From: Arthrobacter sp. StoSoilB19
GTDB taxonomy: Bacteria; Actinomycetota; Actinomycetes; Actinomycetales; Micrococcaceae
Direction: 5' to 3'
NCBI RefSeq assembly: GCF_019977275.1
Contig: NZ_AP024650.1
Coordinates: 1-64,000 of the forward strand
DNA length: 64,000 nucleotides
A model generated the notes under the pieces. It saw only the letters and a program-made list of their open reading frames with translations, was not told the DNA's origin and did no database searches. Made by a program: the position numbers and the translations under genes. Shown here piece after piece: positions 38,304 through 46,300 of the stretch; within the stretch, counting starts at the first letter, position 1; every line of letters starts with the position of its first letter.

Positions 38304-38741
38304 ATGGTCAGGATCGCCGTGGTTGTCGGCAGTACGCGGCCGGGGCGGCGCAGTAGGCAGGTAGCCGAGTGGGTCCTCAAGCACGCACAGGAGCACGGCG
38401 GCGCCGAGTTCGGGATGCTGGACGTTGCCGATTTCGCCCTGCCCTTGCTTGATGAGCCGTTGCCGCCCTCTTTGGGCAAGTACCAGCAGGACCACACGAA
38501 ACGGTGGGCCGCGGCGGTAAAGGGGTTCGACGGGTTCATTTTTGTCACCGCCGAATACAACCATTCCGTTCCGGGCGCCCTCAAGAACACGCTGGATTAC
38601 GGCTACGCGGAGTGGCCGTTCGCCGCGGATTTCCAGGAATACACCACCTTCACACCGTCAGAAGGGGCGGAAGAGGCGCTGCAGCCGCTGCTTGATCAGG
38701 TCATTTCCTGGTCCAAGGCACTGCAAACCGTCAGGAGCTGA
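38304..38741 (+). CDS. NADPH-dependent FMN reductase-like protein, internally shortened
   Basis: Flavodoxin-fold reductase with the first FMN-phosphate loop GSTRPGRRS at 9-17 and PLPPSLGKYQ, FVTAEYNHSVPGALKNTLDYGYAEW up to residue 104. The family then continues with about 45 residues containing the second flavin loop (usually a G-[SG]-x-G-G motif). Here the chain jumps straight to PFAADFQEYTTFTPSEG, the normal C-terminal part. The 145-residue length against a usual 185-195 fits one in-frame deletion. The frame is open and has a normal start, so a product is likely, but flavin binding may be impaired. Confidence 0.82.
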   Translation: MVRIAVVVGSTRPGRRSRQVAEWVLKHAQEHGGAEFGMLDVADFALPLLDEPLPPSLGKYQQDHTKRWAAAVKGFDGFIFVTAEYNHSVPGALKNTLDYGYAEWPFAADFQEYTTFTPSEGAEEALQPLLDQVISWSKALQTVRS

Positions 38742-38757
38742 GCGGTACGGTGAAGGC

Positions 38758-39138
38758 ATGCGACTCAAAATGTGCAGCATCCACGTCCAGGACCCCGCCG
38801 CCGCCCATGCCTTCTATACGGGAACGCTCGGCTTTGACACGCTCATGGCCATGCCGGAGTACAACCTCTACATCATCAAAGACCCGGGAGCGGACGACAG
38901 TTCAGTAGGACTCCTCCTCGAGCCCAGCGACAACCCAATCGGCGCGAACTACATGAAAGCCGTGCGCGAGGCGGGCCTACCCGCGATAGTCTTCGGGGTT
39001 CCCGATGTGCAGGCGGAATACGACAGGCTGGTGGCCGCCGGAGTCAGCTTCAAGACCCCGCCCACCACGGATCCGTTCGGGACCAGTGCAGTGTTCGACG
39101 ACGGCTGCGGAAACTACATCCAGATCCACCAGGACTGA
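38758..39138 (+). CDS. VOC/glyoxalase-family protein
   Basis: The 126-residue protein has paired beta-alpha-beta-beta-beta modules of the vicinal oxygen chelate fold: KMCSIHVQDPAAAHAFYTGTLGFD at the start and SAVFDDGCGNYIQIHQD at the end. Candidate metal ligands include His9 and the glutamate-equivalent region near the C-terminus, which here reads QIHQD, so the terminal ligand is not obvious. The ATG at 38758 is 17 bases after the preceding gene, probably the same transcript. Substrate unknown. Confidence 0.85.
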   Translation: MRLKMCSIHVQDPAAAHAFYTGTLGFDTLMAMPEYNLYIIKDPGADDSSVGLLLEPSDNPIGANYMKAVREAGLPAIVFGVPDVQAEYDRLVAAGVSFKTPPTTDPFGTSAVFDDGCGNYIQIHQD

Positions 39139-39141
39139 GGG

Positions 39142-39546
39142 CTAACGGGCCTGGGTGCGGTCCTTCTTCGCCTGCTTCTTCGCGGCCTCTTCCTTGACCC
39201 GCTGGGCCTCGGCGCGGACAGCCGCGTGGGTGGCACGTTCGGTGACCAGCCACTGCGGCGGAGCCTGCAGCAGCGCGGTGATTTCCGCCGTCGTCAGTGC
39301 TTCCTCCACGCCGCCGCGGGTTAGGCCGCTGATGGACACGTTCAGCTTCTGTGCCACCACGGGGCGGGGGTGCGGGCCGTTGCGGCGGAGCTCGGCGAGC
39401 CATTCCGGCGGGTTGGCCTGCAGTTCGGCGAACTCCTCGCGGGTGATGGTTGAATCCTGGAACTCCTGCGGCGTGGCCGGGAGATAGATGCCAAGTTTCT
39501 TGGCAACGGTGGCCGGCTTCATGGACTGGGAGTTTGCAGAGGTCAT
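39142..39546 (-). CDS. DUF5997 family protein
   Basis: The 134-residue protein starts MTSANSQSMKPATVAKKLGIYLPATPQEFQ, which I recall as the hallmark of the actinobacterial DUF5997 family. Two similar halves each contain an L-x-A-x-P-P-[EQ]-W-L segment (LQANPPEWLAEL and LLQAPPQWLVTE), so it looks like an internal duplication. A basic C-terminal tail (KKQAKKDRTQAR) suggests nucleic-acid contact. It is divergent from the LysR effector-domain protein 37 bases away, a pairing I believe is conserved. Confidence 0.85.
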   Translation of the reverse strand: MTSANSQSMKPATVAKKLGIYLPATPQEFQDSTITREEFAELQANPPEWLAELRRNGPHPRPVVAQKLNVSISGLTRGGVEEALTTAEITALLQAPPQWLVTERATHAAVRAEAQRVKEEAAKKQAKKDRTQAR

Positions 39547-39583
39547 GCTTCAAGGGTATCCGGGCGGCGGGTACTGTGAAGAC

Positions 39584-40342
39584 GTGCCCTCCGACAATAC
39601 CCCCTCGCCTGATGCCCAATCCGCCCCTGACGGGCCGGCCGACCAGGCGGCACCCCGGGTGCTGCGCATCGCATACGTGGCCGGCGTGACGCCGGGCAAA
39701 TGGATCCGCCGCTGGGAAGAGCGGATGCCGCATATTCCCCTTGAGGCATTCATGGTCGACGACGGCGCGCAGCTTGGGAAGCTGCGGGACGGCGCGGCGG
39801 ACATGGGTTTTGTCCGCCTTCCCATCGAGCGGGAAGGGCTCAGCGTCATACCGCTCTACGAGGAACAGCCGGTGGTGGTGGCGCCGAAGGGGCACGAGAT
39901 TTCAGTGTTCGAGGAAGTGGCCCTGGCCGACCTGGCGCAGGAGTCATTCCTCGATGTTGCTGCCCTGGGCGGACCGGAGGCCGCGCTCCAGGTGGTTGCC
40001 GCCGGCGCCGGCCTGGTGGTCCTCCCCATGTCGGTGGCCCGCCACTTCAACGTCAAGGACACGGTGGCGCGCAGGCTCACCGGCGCGGACGGAACTGAGA
40101 TCGCGCTGGCCTGGCCGACGGAGGCCACGGATGAGGTGCTGGAGGAGTTCATCGGCATCGTGCGCGGACGCACTGCCCAAAGCTCACGCCAGCCCTCGGC
40201 CCAGCCGGTCAAGGTCAAGAAGGATCCGAAGCCGGACCGCCGCGGCACCGGCGCCAAAAAGGCGCCCAAGGTAGCCCAGAGATACGCCCCCAACCCGGAC
40301 AAGGGCCGGGGGAAAGGGTCCCGAAAGAAGGGCAAGCGCTAG
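39584..40342 (+). CDS. LysR-type effector-binding domain protein lacking a DNA-binding domain
   Basis: The 252-residue protein begins with a low-complexity leader, then RVLRIAYVAGVTPGKWIRRWEERMP, the start of a LysR substrate-binding domain, and continues through its two lobes to about residue 195. There is no helix-turn-helix and no signal peptide, so it is neither a normal LysR nor a secreted binding protein. The last 50 residues are strongly basic (KVKKDPKPDRRGTGAKKAPK), which could substitute as a DNA- or RNA-binding tail. The GTG at 39584 is the likely start. Confidence 0.82.
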   Translation: MPSDNTPSPDAQSAPDGPADQAAPRVLRIAYVAGVTPGKWIRRWEERMPHIPLEAFMVDDGAQLGKLRDGAADMGFVRLPIEREGLSVIPLYEEQPVVVAPKGHEISVFEEVALADLAQESFLDVAALGGPEAALQVVAAGAGLVVLPMSVARHFNVKDTVARRLTGADGTEIALAWPTEATDEVLEEFIGIVRGRTAQSSRQPSAQPVKVKKDPKPDRRGTGAKKAPKVAQRYAPNPDKGRGKGSRKKGKR

Positions 40343-40366
40343 GCAGGAGTCCAGGCCCGGCAACGG

Positions 40367-40406
40367 CAAAGCCGGCCCGCGGGATGCGGAGCCGGCTTTG
40401 CTTTGG
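40367..40406 (+). terminator. Terminator after the LysR-like gene
   Basis: 10-bp stem CAAAGCCGGC (40367-40376) with its complement (40391-40400), followed by CTTTGG. It also faces the end of the minus-strand DUF3618 gene and may serve both. Confidence 0.6.
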
Positions 40407-40426
40407 TACGTGGATACCCACGCGGG

Positions 40427-41089
40427 TTACGTGTTTTGGACGTGGTCTTTGGCGTCGGTGGCGCGGTCTTTGACGTCGGTGGCGGCTTGTTGGCCTTCGA
40501 GTTTGACGTTTTGGGCGGCGTCGGTGGCGGTGGCCTTGACGTTTTCCATGGCTTCCTGGGCTGGTTCCTTGAGGTCCTGGGCCATGGTTTTGGCGGCGTC
40601 GGTGACCTGGGTTGCCAGGGGCTGGGCTGCGGTTTTGAGCTGGTCCGCGGCTTCGCGTTCCTTCTGGCTTGCCGGGATCAGGGAGGAGACCAGGAGTCCG
40701 GCGCCGAAGGCGATCAGGCCGGCGGCGAGGGGGTTGCCGGCGGTTTTGGCTTTGACCTGGTCCGGGGCGGCGGAGACGGCGTGGCCGGCGTCGCTGAGTT
40801 TGGTCGAGACGGTGTCGCCTGCCTGGTGGAGGCTGTCGCCGGCGGTGTGCATGGCGTTGGTGGTGTGTCCGGCGCCGGTGGCGGTGGTGTCGTGGACCCT
40901 GGTGGTGGCGTTGTCTGCGGCGCCCATGATTTTCTCCTTGACGCCGGTGACGGCGTCTTTGACCTTGTCGGTTTGGCGGTGGACGATGTTGGACGGGGTG
41001 ACCTTGTCTGCCACGGCGTCCACGTTGGTGCCCAGGCGTGCCCGGGTGGCTTCTATGTCTGCGCGGATGACGTCAGGGTTTTCGCTCAT
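40427..41089 (-). CDS. DUF3618 domain membrane-associated protein
   Basis: The 220-residue protein has an N-terminal DUF3618 motif (SENPDVIRADIEATRARLGTNVDAV), a helical Ala/Thr/Lys-rich middle, one short membrane helix near 120-140 (PLAAGLIAFGAGLLVSSLIP), and a LEA-like repeat tail (AAQNVKLEGQQAATDVKDRATD). It is the last gene of a three-gene operon and overlaps the holin-like gene by four bases. The family is widespread in actinobacteria and of unproven function; context suggests envelope stress. Confidence 0.88.
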   Translation of the reverse strand: MSENPDVIRADIEATRARLGTNVDAVADKVTPSNIVHRQTDKVKDAVTGVKEKIMGAADNATTRVHDTTATGAGHTTNAMHTAGDSLHQAGDTVSTKLSDAGHAVSAAPDQVKAKTAGNPLAAGLIAFGAGLLVSSLIPASQKEREAADQLKTAAQPLATQVTDAAKTMAQDLKEPAQEAMENVKATATDAAQNVKLEGQQAATDVKDRATDAKDHVQNT

Positions 41090-41517
41090 CGGTTTACCTC
41101 ACCTGGTTTTAGGGTTGGGGGAATTTCTGAGAGGGTTTCCCCGGTTTGGGGCAGGCCTTTGATCTGCTTGAGTTCCTTGCGGCCGATGGAGGCCAGGACG
41201 GCGGCGATGATGGCCCAGATGACGGCGACGATCAGTGCGGACCAGCCCAGGGGCATGATGGCGCCCAGGGCCCACATCAGGGCCAGGGAGAGGAAGAGCA
41301 GGACGAAGTGTCCGCCGACGCCGGCGCCGGCGAGCATGCCGGCGCCTTTCCCTGCGCGGGAGGTGGATTGTTTGAGTTCGGCCTTGGCCAGTTCCACTTC
41401 CTGGCGCATCAGGGTGGACAGGTCCCGGGTTACGTCGCCCAGCAGCTCGCCCAGGGACGCGTTGTCCGCTTTCACATGCGCCGCACTCGGCGGCATTTCC
41501 GGAATCTGGCTACTCAT
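41086..41517 (-). CDS. Phage holin-superfamily III / DUF1469 membrane protein
   Basis: The 143-residue protein has a cytoplasmic helix (LLGDVTRDLSTLMRQEVELAKAEL), then two membrane hairpin helices (about 62-84 and 88-112: AGVGGHFVLLFLSLALMWAL and GWSALIVAVIWAIIAAVLA). Despite the holin name, the gene lies in a chromosomal stress-like operon, not a prophage. The start ATG overlaps the upstream stop (TAATG), and its end overlaps the DUF3618 gene. Confidence 0.88.
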   Translation of the reverse strand: MSSQIPEMPPSAAHVKADNASLGELLGDVTRDLSTLMRQEVELAKAELKQSTSRAGKGAGMLAGAGVGGHFVLLFLSLALMWALGAIMPLGWSALIVAVIWAIIAAVLASIGRKELKQIKGLPQTGETLSEIPPTLKPGEVNR

Positions 41518-42416
41518 TACAGGCCACCCGTGCCGCGGCGGCCAGTCCCGGAGGTTCCCTCGGTGCCGAACGCCTCGTCACCGGTGTACACGCCGTTTTC
41601 GGCCCGGTAGGGGTCGTCGTCGAACCGGAGCGGGGTTTCCTCCGCGGTACCCGAGGGAAGCGTGCTGGTGGATACCGGGGTTGCGCCTGTGACGGTGGGC
41701 TCATTGAAGAGGTCATCGTTACCCGCGGCGTACACGGTCTCCTGCCGCAGCGGCGCTACCGGTGACTGCACTGCCGGGGGTGTCTGCGCCGCGCGGTGCT
41801 GGCCCGAAGCCTGGACCTGCCCCTGCGAGTCGGGGGCGCCTGCGGTGAGGCCGCGGGTGAGGCGTCCGGCAAGGACACCGGCGCCGGCGGCGAGGAGCAG
41901 GAACGTGCCGGGATTGTTGCGGGCGTACCGCTGGACCTCGTTCAGGAGGTCGCCGGGTTCCCGGTTCTCCAGCCAGGACGCGATGGAGGAGGTCCGCTCG
42001 GCTGCCTGCCGGACAAGGTCGCTGGCCATGCCCTGCTGGTCCGGGGCGCTGGCCATGCTGTGCAGCTGGCTGGAAATGTTGCGGATGCCCTCGGCGGCCT
42101 TCTGCTGCTGCGTGCCGGCCTGGGTGGTCAGGCCCGACTTGGCCTGGTGAAGCAGGTCCTGGGCATTGAGCTTGGCCTCATGGGCCACATTCGCGGCCTC
42201 GCCCTTGGCGGTCTCCGCTACATTCTGGGCGGCTGATGCGGCTTCACCAGCAACGTTGGAAGCCTCTTCCTTGGCTGCCTGCGACTTGGAGGAATCGGTT
42301 GAAACCCCCGTGTAGGAGTCATGCTGGGGCGCTGTTTCCGTTGCGCCGTACGGATCGGCAACACCGGGGGCGGCGGGGGTATGTGGTGTCTGGGGCCATT
42401 GGTTCTCTGTCATCAT
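41517..42416 (-). CDS. Ala/Gln-rich helical membrane protein, first gene of the MarR-linked operon
   Basis: A 299-residue protein with LEA-like helical repeats (residues 45-85, AAKEEASNVAGEAASAAQNVAETAKG and similar), a more ordered helix with QQGMASDLVRQAAERTSSIASWLENREPGDLLNEVQRYARNNPG, then one membrane helix at about 168-186 (TFLLLAAGAGVLAGRLTRG). A long disordered tail follows. No enzyme motif is visible. Two ATGs open the frame. Sites like the one before the stress flavin protein gene lie just upstream, so the operon is probably controlled by the divergent MarR protein. Confidence 0.82.
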   Translation of the reverse strand: MMTENQWPQTPHTPAAPGVADPYGATETAPQHDSYTGVSTDSSKSQAAKEEASNVAGEAASAAQNVAETAKGEAANVAHEAKLNAQDLLHQAKSGLTTQAGTQQQKAAEGIRNISSQLHSMASAPDQQGMASDLVRQAAERTSSIASWLENREPGDLLNEVQRYARNNPGTFLLLAAGAGVLAGRLTRGLTAGAPDSQGQVQASGQHRAAQTPPAVQSPVAPLRQETVYAAGNDDLFNEPTVTGATPVSTSTLPSGTAEETPLRFDDDPYRAENGVYTGDEAFGTEGTSGTGRRGTGGL

Positions 42417-42470
42417 CGCTCTCTTTCAGAAAGGGTTAGCTGGCGAACAAGAACCAGCAGTGCTGGCAAC

Positions 42471-42628
42471 TTAGTAAGCAAGGTTACTAATTAGATACTA
42501 AGCACACTTCCCATTTCGATTGCAAGGGGTAGTGGTGTTCAGCTTCCAATGGCTGCGCCTATGCAAGGGCGTGAAGGTGGGCGGTTAGTAAGCCTACTTG
42601 CGAATGTGTTGCTAAGCATGCTTATTGT
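42471..42628. promoter_or_regulatory. Cluster of MarR-type operator sites
   Basis: The 270-base gap between the minus operon and marR holds repeated sites. TTAGTAAGCAAGGTTACTAA at 42471-42490 has perfect 7-base arms. Weaker relatives lie at 42585-42604 and 42609-42628, the last with perfect core TAAGCATGCTTA at 42613-42624. A partial copy lies near 42494. Against the ideal TTAGTAAGCA/TGCTTACTAA they match 18, 16 and 15 of 20 positions. Confidence 0.75.
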
Positions 42629-42687
42629 AGGGGTGTAGCGACGCATGGTGACCAGCACTTTCGCCACCTACAGGAAGGCTGCGGCCG

Positions 42688-43227
42688 ATGACCAGCAATC
42701 TCGATCCGGACGCCCGGAGCAGCTACCGCCTGATCACTCTGGCGGCACGGCTGATCCAGCGGCGGCAGGACGATGCACTGGCCCCCCTTGGCCTCACCCG
42801 TGCCGCTGTTATTGCATTGGAAGGCCTGATGGGGGGCCCACTGAACCAGGAACAGCTTGCCGACGCGATCAGGGTCCAAAGCCAGACGTTGGGCCGTGTC
42901 CTGACCCGGCTTGAATCCACAGGACTCATCACCAGGATGCGCCATGCCACAGACCGAAGGCAGCTGAAAGTGGAACTCACCGATGCCGGTGTTGCCGCCG
43001 TTGAAGCGGCGCGGGAGGCAGAGGTCAAGGCCTATCCTGACGATCCGGACATCGCATGGAAGGCACTCCGCGAGGAGCTGACAAAGTTTGTCCGCGCCGC
43101 ACCGCTCAGCCACGACACCGGCGTGGTTCCGTTTGCCCCTCCCGAACACCGGGCCGCGCACGGTCACCGGCCGCAGGCCGGGCGTGCAGGCGGCCTGCGG
43201 GGATGGGACCAGCCCCGCCAGAATTGA
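42688..43227 (+). CDS. MarR-family transcriptional regulator
   Basis: The 179-residue protein has the MarR winged helix: a recognition-helix segment QSQTLGRVLTRLESTGLITR and wing RHATDRRQLKVELTDAG. Dimerisation helices lie at both ends of the first 150 residues, and a Pro/Arg/Gly-rich tail follows. The start at 42688 has AGGAAGG upstream. Its own upstream region holds several palindromes, so autoregulation and control of the divergent operon are likely. No cysteine sensor is visible; the ligand is unknown. Confidence 0.9.
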   Translation: MTSNLDPDARSSYRLITLAARLIQRRQDDALAPLGLTRAAVIALEGLMGGPLNQEQLADAIRVQSQTLGRVLTRLESTGLITRMRHATDRRQLKVELTDAGVAAVEAAREAEVKAYPDDPDIAWKALREELTKFVRAAPLSHDTGVVPFAPPEHRAAHGHRPQAGRAGGLRGWDQPRQN

Positions 43228-43243
43228 CGGGAAGTCTAAAAAG

Positions 43244-43277
43244 CAGTGGCCGGACCTTTCGGACCGGCCACTGTTTT
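43244..43277 (+). terminator. Intrinsic terminator of marR
   Basis: Perfect 10-bp stem CAGTGGCCGG (43244-43253) with its complement (43264-43273), then TTTT. Confidence 0.88.
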
Positions 43278-43345
43278 GTCCAACCTTCGGCTTCCCGTTC
43301 CTCCTCCAGCAGTCCCCCTTGCACCAGGTGGGCTGCATAGGCTGA

Positions 43346-44506
43346 TTACGACGACGGGACGCCCGGGCCCGGGGACCAGCGGAGCAGTGCCGCCACATCC
43401 ACGCCCTCCGGCAGGACAGGTCCAGGGACCAGGAGAACGCGGGCGTCAGTCAGGGCAGCTGCCCGCAACAGGGCGGCAGGGGCCGGAACTTCGCCAAGTA
43501 TTCCTGCCGCCAGGGCTTCCTCTTTGGCCGTGGCGATCCACGGTTCGGCATCCAAGGCCAGCATGGTCCGCCGGGACAGGGCGGCGTCATCAAGGATCAG
43601 GACCTCAACCTGTCCCTGCTGGAGCGCGTGGACCACAGCTCCCGCCCCGTGGGCCGCTTCCGGATTTGCCTGGCCCTCCTGGACTGCCAGCCTGTCCATG
43701 ACCGCCTGCTGTTCTTCAGCCCAGACCTCCGCCACCCGCTGGCTGACCTGGTCCTCCAGGTTGGCGCTGTCCGCCCCGGCAGTGTGCGTGTGGGAATCGA
43801 CCTCCGACAACAGTGCCCTGCCGGCCTCGGAGAGGTTTTCCCTGACCAGCCCGCGGGCGCGGATATCGCCGGCGAGAACAATCAGCCGGGCGCCGCCCGC
43901 ACTGGCCACCCTGTCTATTTCGCCCGCCACTTCGTCGGCGTTCCGGCGCCACACGTCCTCGGTGTGGTGCTGGAACCGCAGCTCCGACCAGCCGCCGCCA
44001 TGGAATTTGTGAATGTGTTCGGACTCGCCCTCCACCTCCCGGACGCTGGCAGGGGCCCCCGCCCCGGCACGGTACAACCGGATTTCCCCATGTTCGCGGC
44101 TGACCTCGGCCACAACGTACGGAAACTCTTCGGGCTGGTGTTTCAGCAGCGGGAGCAGGTCCGGGACGGGCTCGACGACCATCCTCTCCGGCAAGACCAG
44201 CCGGCCCGGGAGCACCTCGTTGAGTTCGGCTTTCCCGCCGTGGACCAGCACGAACCTGGACACGGGGGAGGGCATCCCCGTTGCGGGCGTGAGGGCCTGT
44301 TCCATGGCGTCGATGTCAGCGGACGTTGCTCCCTGGGCCTCGAGCTGGGCGCGGGTGTTTCCGGCCCGGACGTCGCCGGCTTCCAGGCTGTCCACTGTTC
44401 CGGTTCCGGCATCCACGTAGGCTGTGCACCAGGGGCCGGGCAGGCGGTACAGGTCCGCGTATGCCTTCAGGCCGGAACCGTGGGTGGTATTGCCGCGTTC
44501 TGCCAT
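43346..44506 (-). CDS. Vms1/Rv2629-like eRF1-type protein
   Basis: The 386-residue protein resembles the bacterial eRF1-related (baeRF, Vms1/Ankzf1-like) group that includes mycobacterial Rv2629. It has an N-terminal region with FVLVHGGKAEL, a central HKFHGGGWSELRFQHHTEDVWRRNA corresponding to the GGx-Q-type catalytic loop, a domain with GGARLIVLAGDIRARGLV, and a C-terminal ribosomal-protein-L7Ae-like part (QQGQVEVLILDDAAL). Family members may act on stalled ribosomes or peptidyl-tRNA; in bacteria this is little tested. No nearby ribosome gene supports it, so function is tentative. Confidence 0.8.
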   Translation of the reverse strand: MAERGNTTHGSGLKAYADLYRLPGPWCTAYVDAGTGTVDSLEAGDVRAGNTRAQLEAQGATSADIDAMEQALTPATGMPSPVSRFVLVHGGKAELNEVLPGRLVLPERMVVEPVPDLLPLLKHQPEEFPYVVAEVSREHGEIRLYRAGAGAPASVREVEGESEHIHKFHGGGWSELRFQHHTEDVWRRNADEVAGEIDRVASAGGARLIVLAGDIRARGLVRENLSEAGRALLSEVDSHTHTAGADSANLEDQVSQRVAEVWAEEQQAVMDRLAVQEGQANPEAAHGAGAVVHALQQGQVEVLILDDAALSRRTMLALDAEPWIATAKEEALAAGILGEVPAPAALLRAAALTDARVLLVPGPVLPEGVDVAALLRWSPGPGVPSS

Positions 44507-44623
44507 GACGATCTCCTTCGCGCGTGACGTGGTGTCACAGGCTTATTGGTTCGTCACTTCACGCTAGCACCGGGGAAGAGGCGGCTGAAGGGTCTTCCGG
44601 CCCCCCGACAGTCAGCCCGTCCG

Positions 44624-44968
44624 TCAGGCCTGGCAGGCGTCCTTCAAGGCCCGGACTGAGTCTGCCGGCACCTGGTCTCCGGCTTCGGCGATCTGGCCCA
44701 ACGGCGTCGTAATTTCCGCCGGTACCCCTGCCGTGCGTGCCGCCGAGACGAGCCCGGCCAGCGCCTGTCGGTCCTCCACGCTGACCAGGCCGTCCTGCAC
44801 CACCGCGCAGATTTGCCGGTTGACTTCCTGTGCGGCGGCGGAGGCAACTTTGGATGCGGCATCGCTGGCGGCATTGCCCGCAGCCTCCTCCACCCCGCCA
44901 CATCCGGTCAGCAGCAACAGGGCGGTGGACAGGGAGGCGGCAGTAACGACGGCGGCGCGGAAGGTCAT
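44624..44968 (-). CDS. Small secreted lipoprotein
   Basis: A 114-residue protein with a signal peptide ending in the lipobox LLTGC (Cys23), followed by a helical mature part rich in Ala and Ser and two further cysteines (QICAVV and KDACQA) that may form a disulfide. No enzyme motif and no family recognised. It lies 22 bases after the alditol oxidase gene on the same strand, so it may be cotranscribed. Confidence 0.82.
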   Translation of the reverse strand: MTFRAAVVTAASLSTALLLLTGCGGVEEAAGNAASDAASKVASAAAQEVNRQICAVVQDGLVSVEDRQALAGLVSAARTAGVPAEITTPLGQIAEAGDQVPADSVRALKDACQA

Positions 44969-44990
44969 GCCTCAAGCGTACCGGCGGTGC

Positions 44991-46262
44991 CTACCGGCGG
45001 GCCGGGACGCCGAGGATGCTGTCCAGGAGTCCGTTCCGGAACTTGCCCTCCGGGTCGTGCCCGGCGGCAAAGGAACGGAAGTCGGCGAAGCGCGGGTACA
45101 GCTTTTCCCAGTCATGGGCGTCCGCGGTGAACAGTTTGCCCCAGTGCGGGCGCGCCCCGAAGGGCCGGAGGGCGTCTTCCAGGAGTGGGAGGAAGGCTTC
45201 CACCTCCGGCTGCAGCGGTTTCCAGGTGAAGTGCAGGGCAACGCTCTGCTGGCGGTAGAAAGGGCTGAGCCAGAACTCGTCGGCGGCTCCGGTGCGGATC
45301 TCCGAGACGAAGAGCAGGGGTGCAAGTTGGCCGGCCAGCCCGCGGACTGCCTGGAGGGCGGCGGGGGCGTGCTCCAGGGGAAGGATGAATTCGCTTTGCA
45401 GTTCGTCCCCGTTGCTGGGAGTGAACTCGTGCCGGAAGTGCGGCAGCCGGTCCAGCCAAGGCCCGGGTTCGTCCAGCTGTGCAGTGCAATTCTCGGCGGA
45501 CATGTCCGGCAGCGGGTGCCGGGGACGGAGGGCGGCGGTGGCACCAAACAGGTTGGCGGGTGGTTGCTCCCCGTCGAGTGCTTTGAGCCAGACCTGGTTG
45601 ATCCGGTCGCCGGCGTAGTCCGTAAACAGGCTCACGCTGTAGGCGCTGGAGACGATGGCGGTGAAATCCGACAGGGCGTTGTCCCAGGGAAGGTCCTCCA
45701 GGACACGCTGGCGCACTGTGAAGCTGGGACGTACCGCCAGTTCCAGTCCGGTGACGATGCCCAGGGCGCCGATGCCCACCACGCTGGCAAGGAACTCATC
45801 GCCGTCCGCCCGGGTAAGTGTCACCTGCTCGCCCGAGGCCCGCACCAGGTCGATGGATTCCACGGCGCCGGCGAGGGACGGGTTGTCCACCCCGGAGCCG
45901 TGCGTGCCGGTCTGGACCGCACCGGCTACCGAAATGTGCGGCAGCGAGGCCAGGTTGTGGATGGCAACCCCGGACTCCTCCAAGGTCCGGCACAGTGCCC
46001 CGTAGCTCACCCCGCCGCTGACCCGCACGGTTCCCCGCCCGGCATCCAGTTCCACCTGCTGCGGCAGGGCATCGAGGAGGATGTGGACGCCGTCAGTGTC
46101 GCCCACCCGGTTAAAGGAGTGCCGGGAGCCCAGGGCCTTGACCCGCGGCGAGTCCGCCACGATGTCCGCCAGCTCCGCTACGGATTCCGGCCGCCGCACG
46201 TCCGCGGAGGAGTATTCGAGGTTTCCTGCCCAGTTCTTCATCGGGTGGCTTTCGTTTGACAT
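44991..46262 (-). CDS. Alditol oxidase (FAD-dependent)
   Basis: Oxidises the terminal carbon of sugar alcohols such as xylitol or sorbitol, producing H2O2. The 423-residue protein aligns from memory with Streptomyces AldO: NWAGNLEYSS, GSRHSFN with His48 as the likely covalent FAD site, NLASLPHISVAGAVQTGTHG, AYSVSLFTDY, LPHFRHEFTPSNGDELQSE and ARPHWGKLFT. The ATG at 46262 has GGAGG six bases upstream. Gulono- or arabinono-lactone oxidase is the alternative but fits less well. Confidence 0.9.
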   Translation of the reverse strand: MSNESHPMKNWAGNLEYSSADVRRPESVAELADIVADSPRVKALGSRHSFNRVGDTDGVHILLDALPQQVELDAGRGTVRVSGGVSYGALCRTLEESGVAIHNLASLPHISVAGAVQTGTHGSGVDNPSLAGAVESIDLVRASGEQVTLTRADGDEFLASVVGIGALGIVTGLELAVRPSFTVRQRVLEDLPWDNALSDFTAIVSSAYSVSLFTDYAGDRINQVWLKALDGEQPPANLFGATAALRPRHPLPDMSAENCTAQLDEPGPWLDRLPHFRHEFTPSNGDELQSEFILPLEHAPAALQAVRGLAGQLAPLLFVSEIRTGAADEFWLSPFYRQQSVALHFTWKPLQPEVEAFLPLLEDALRPFGARPHWGKLFTADAHDWEKLYPRFADFRSFAAGHDPEGKFRNGLLDSILGVPARR

Positions 46263-46300
46263 CGGTTTCCTCCAACTGTCAGCGCTAACAATCTTCGCTG

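Noticed and set aside
41086..41517. Prophage remnant, from the holin-like protein
   Set aside because: No other phage gene or attachment site is near; the protein is the chromosomal actinobacterial DUF1469-type.
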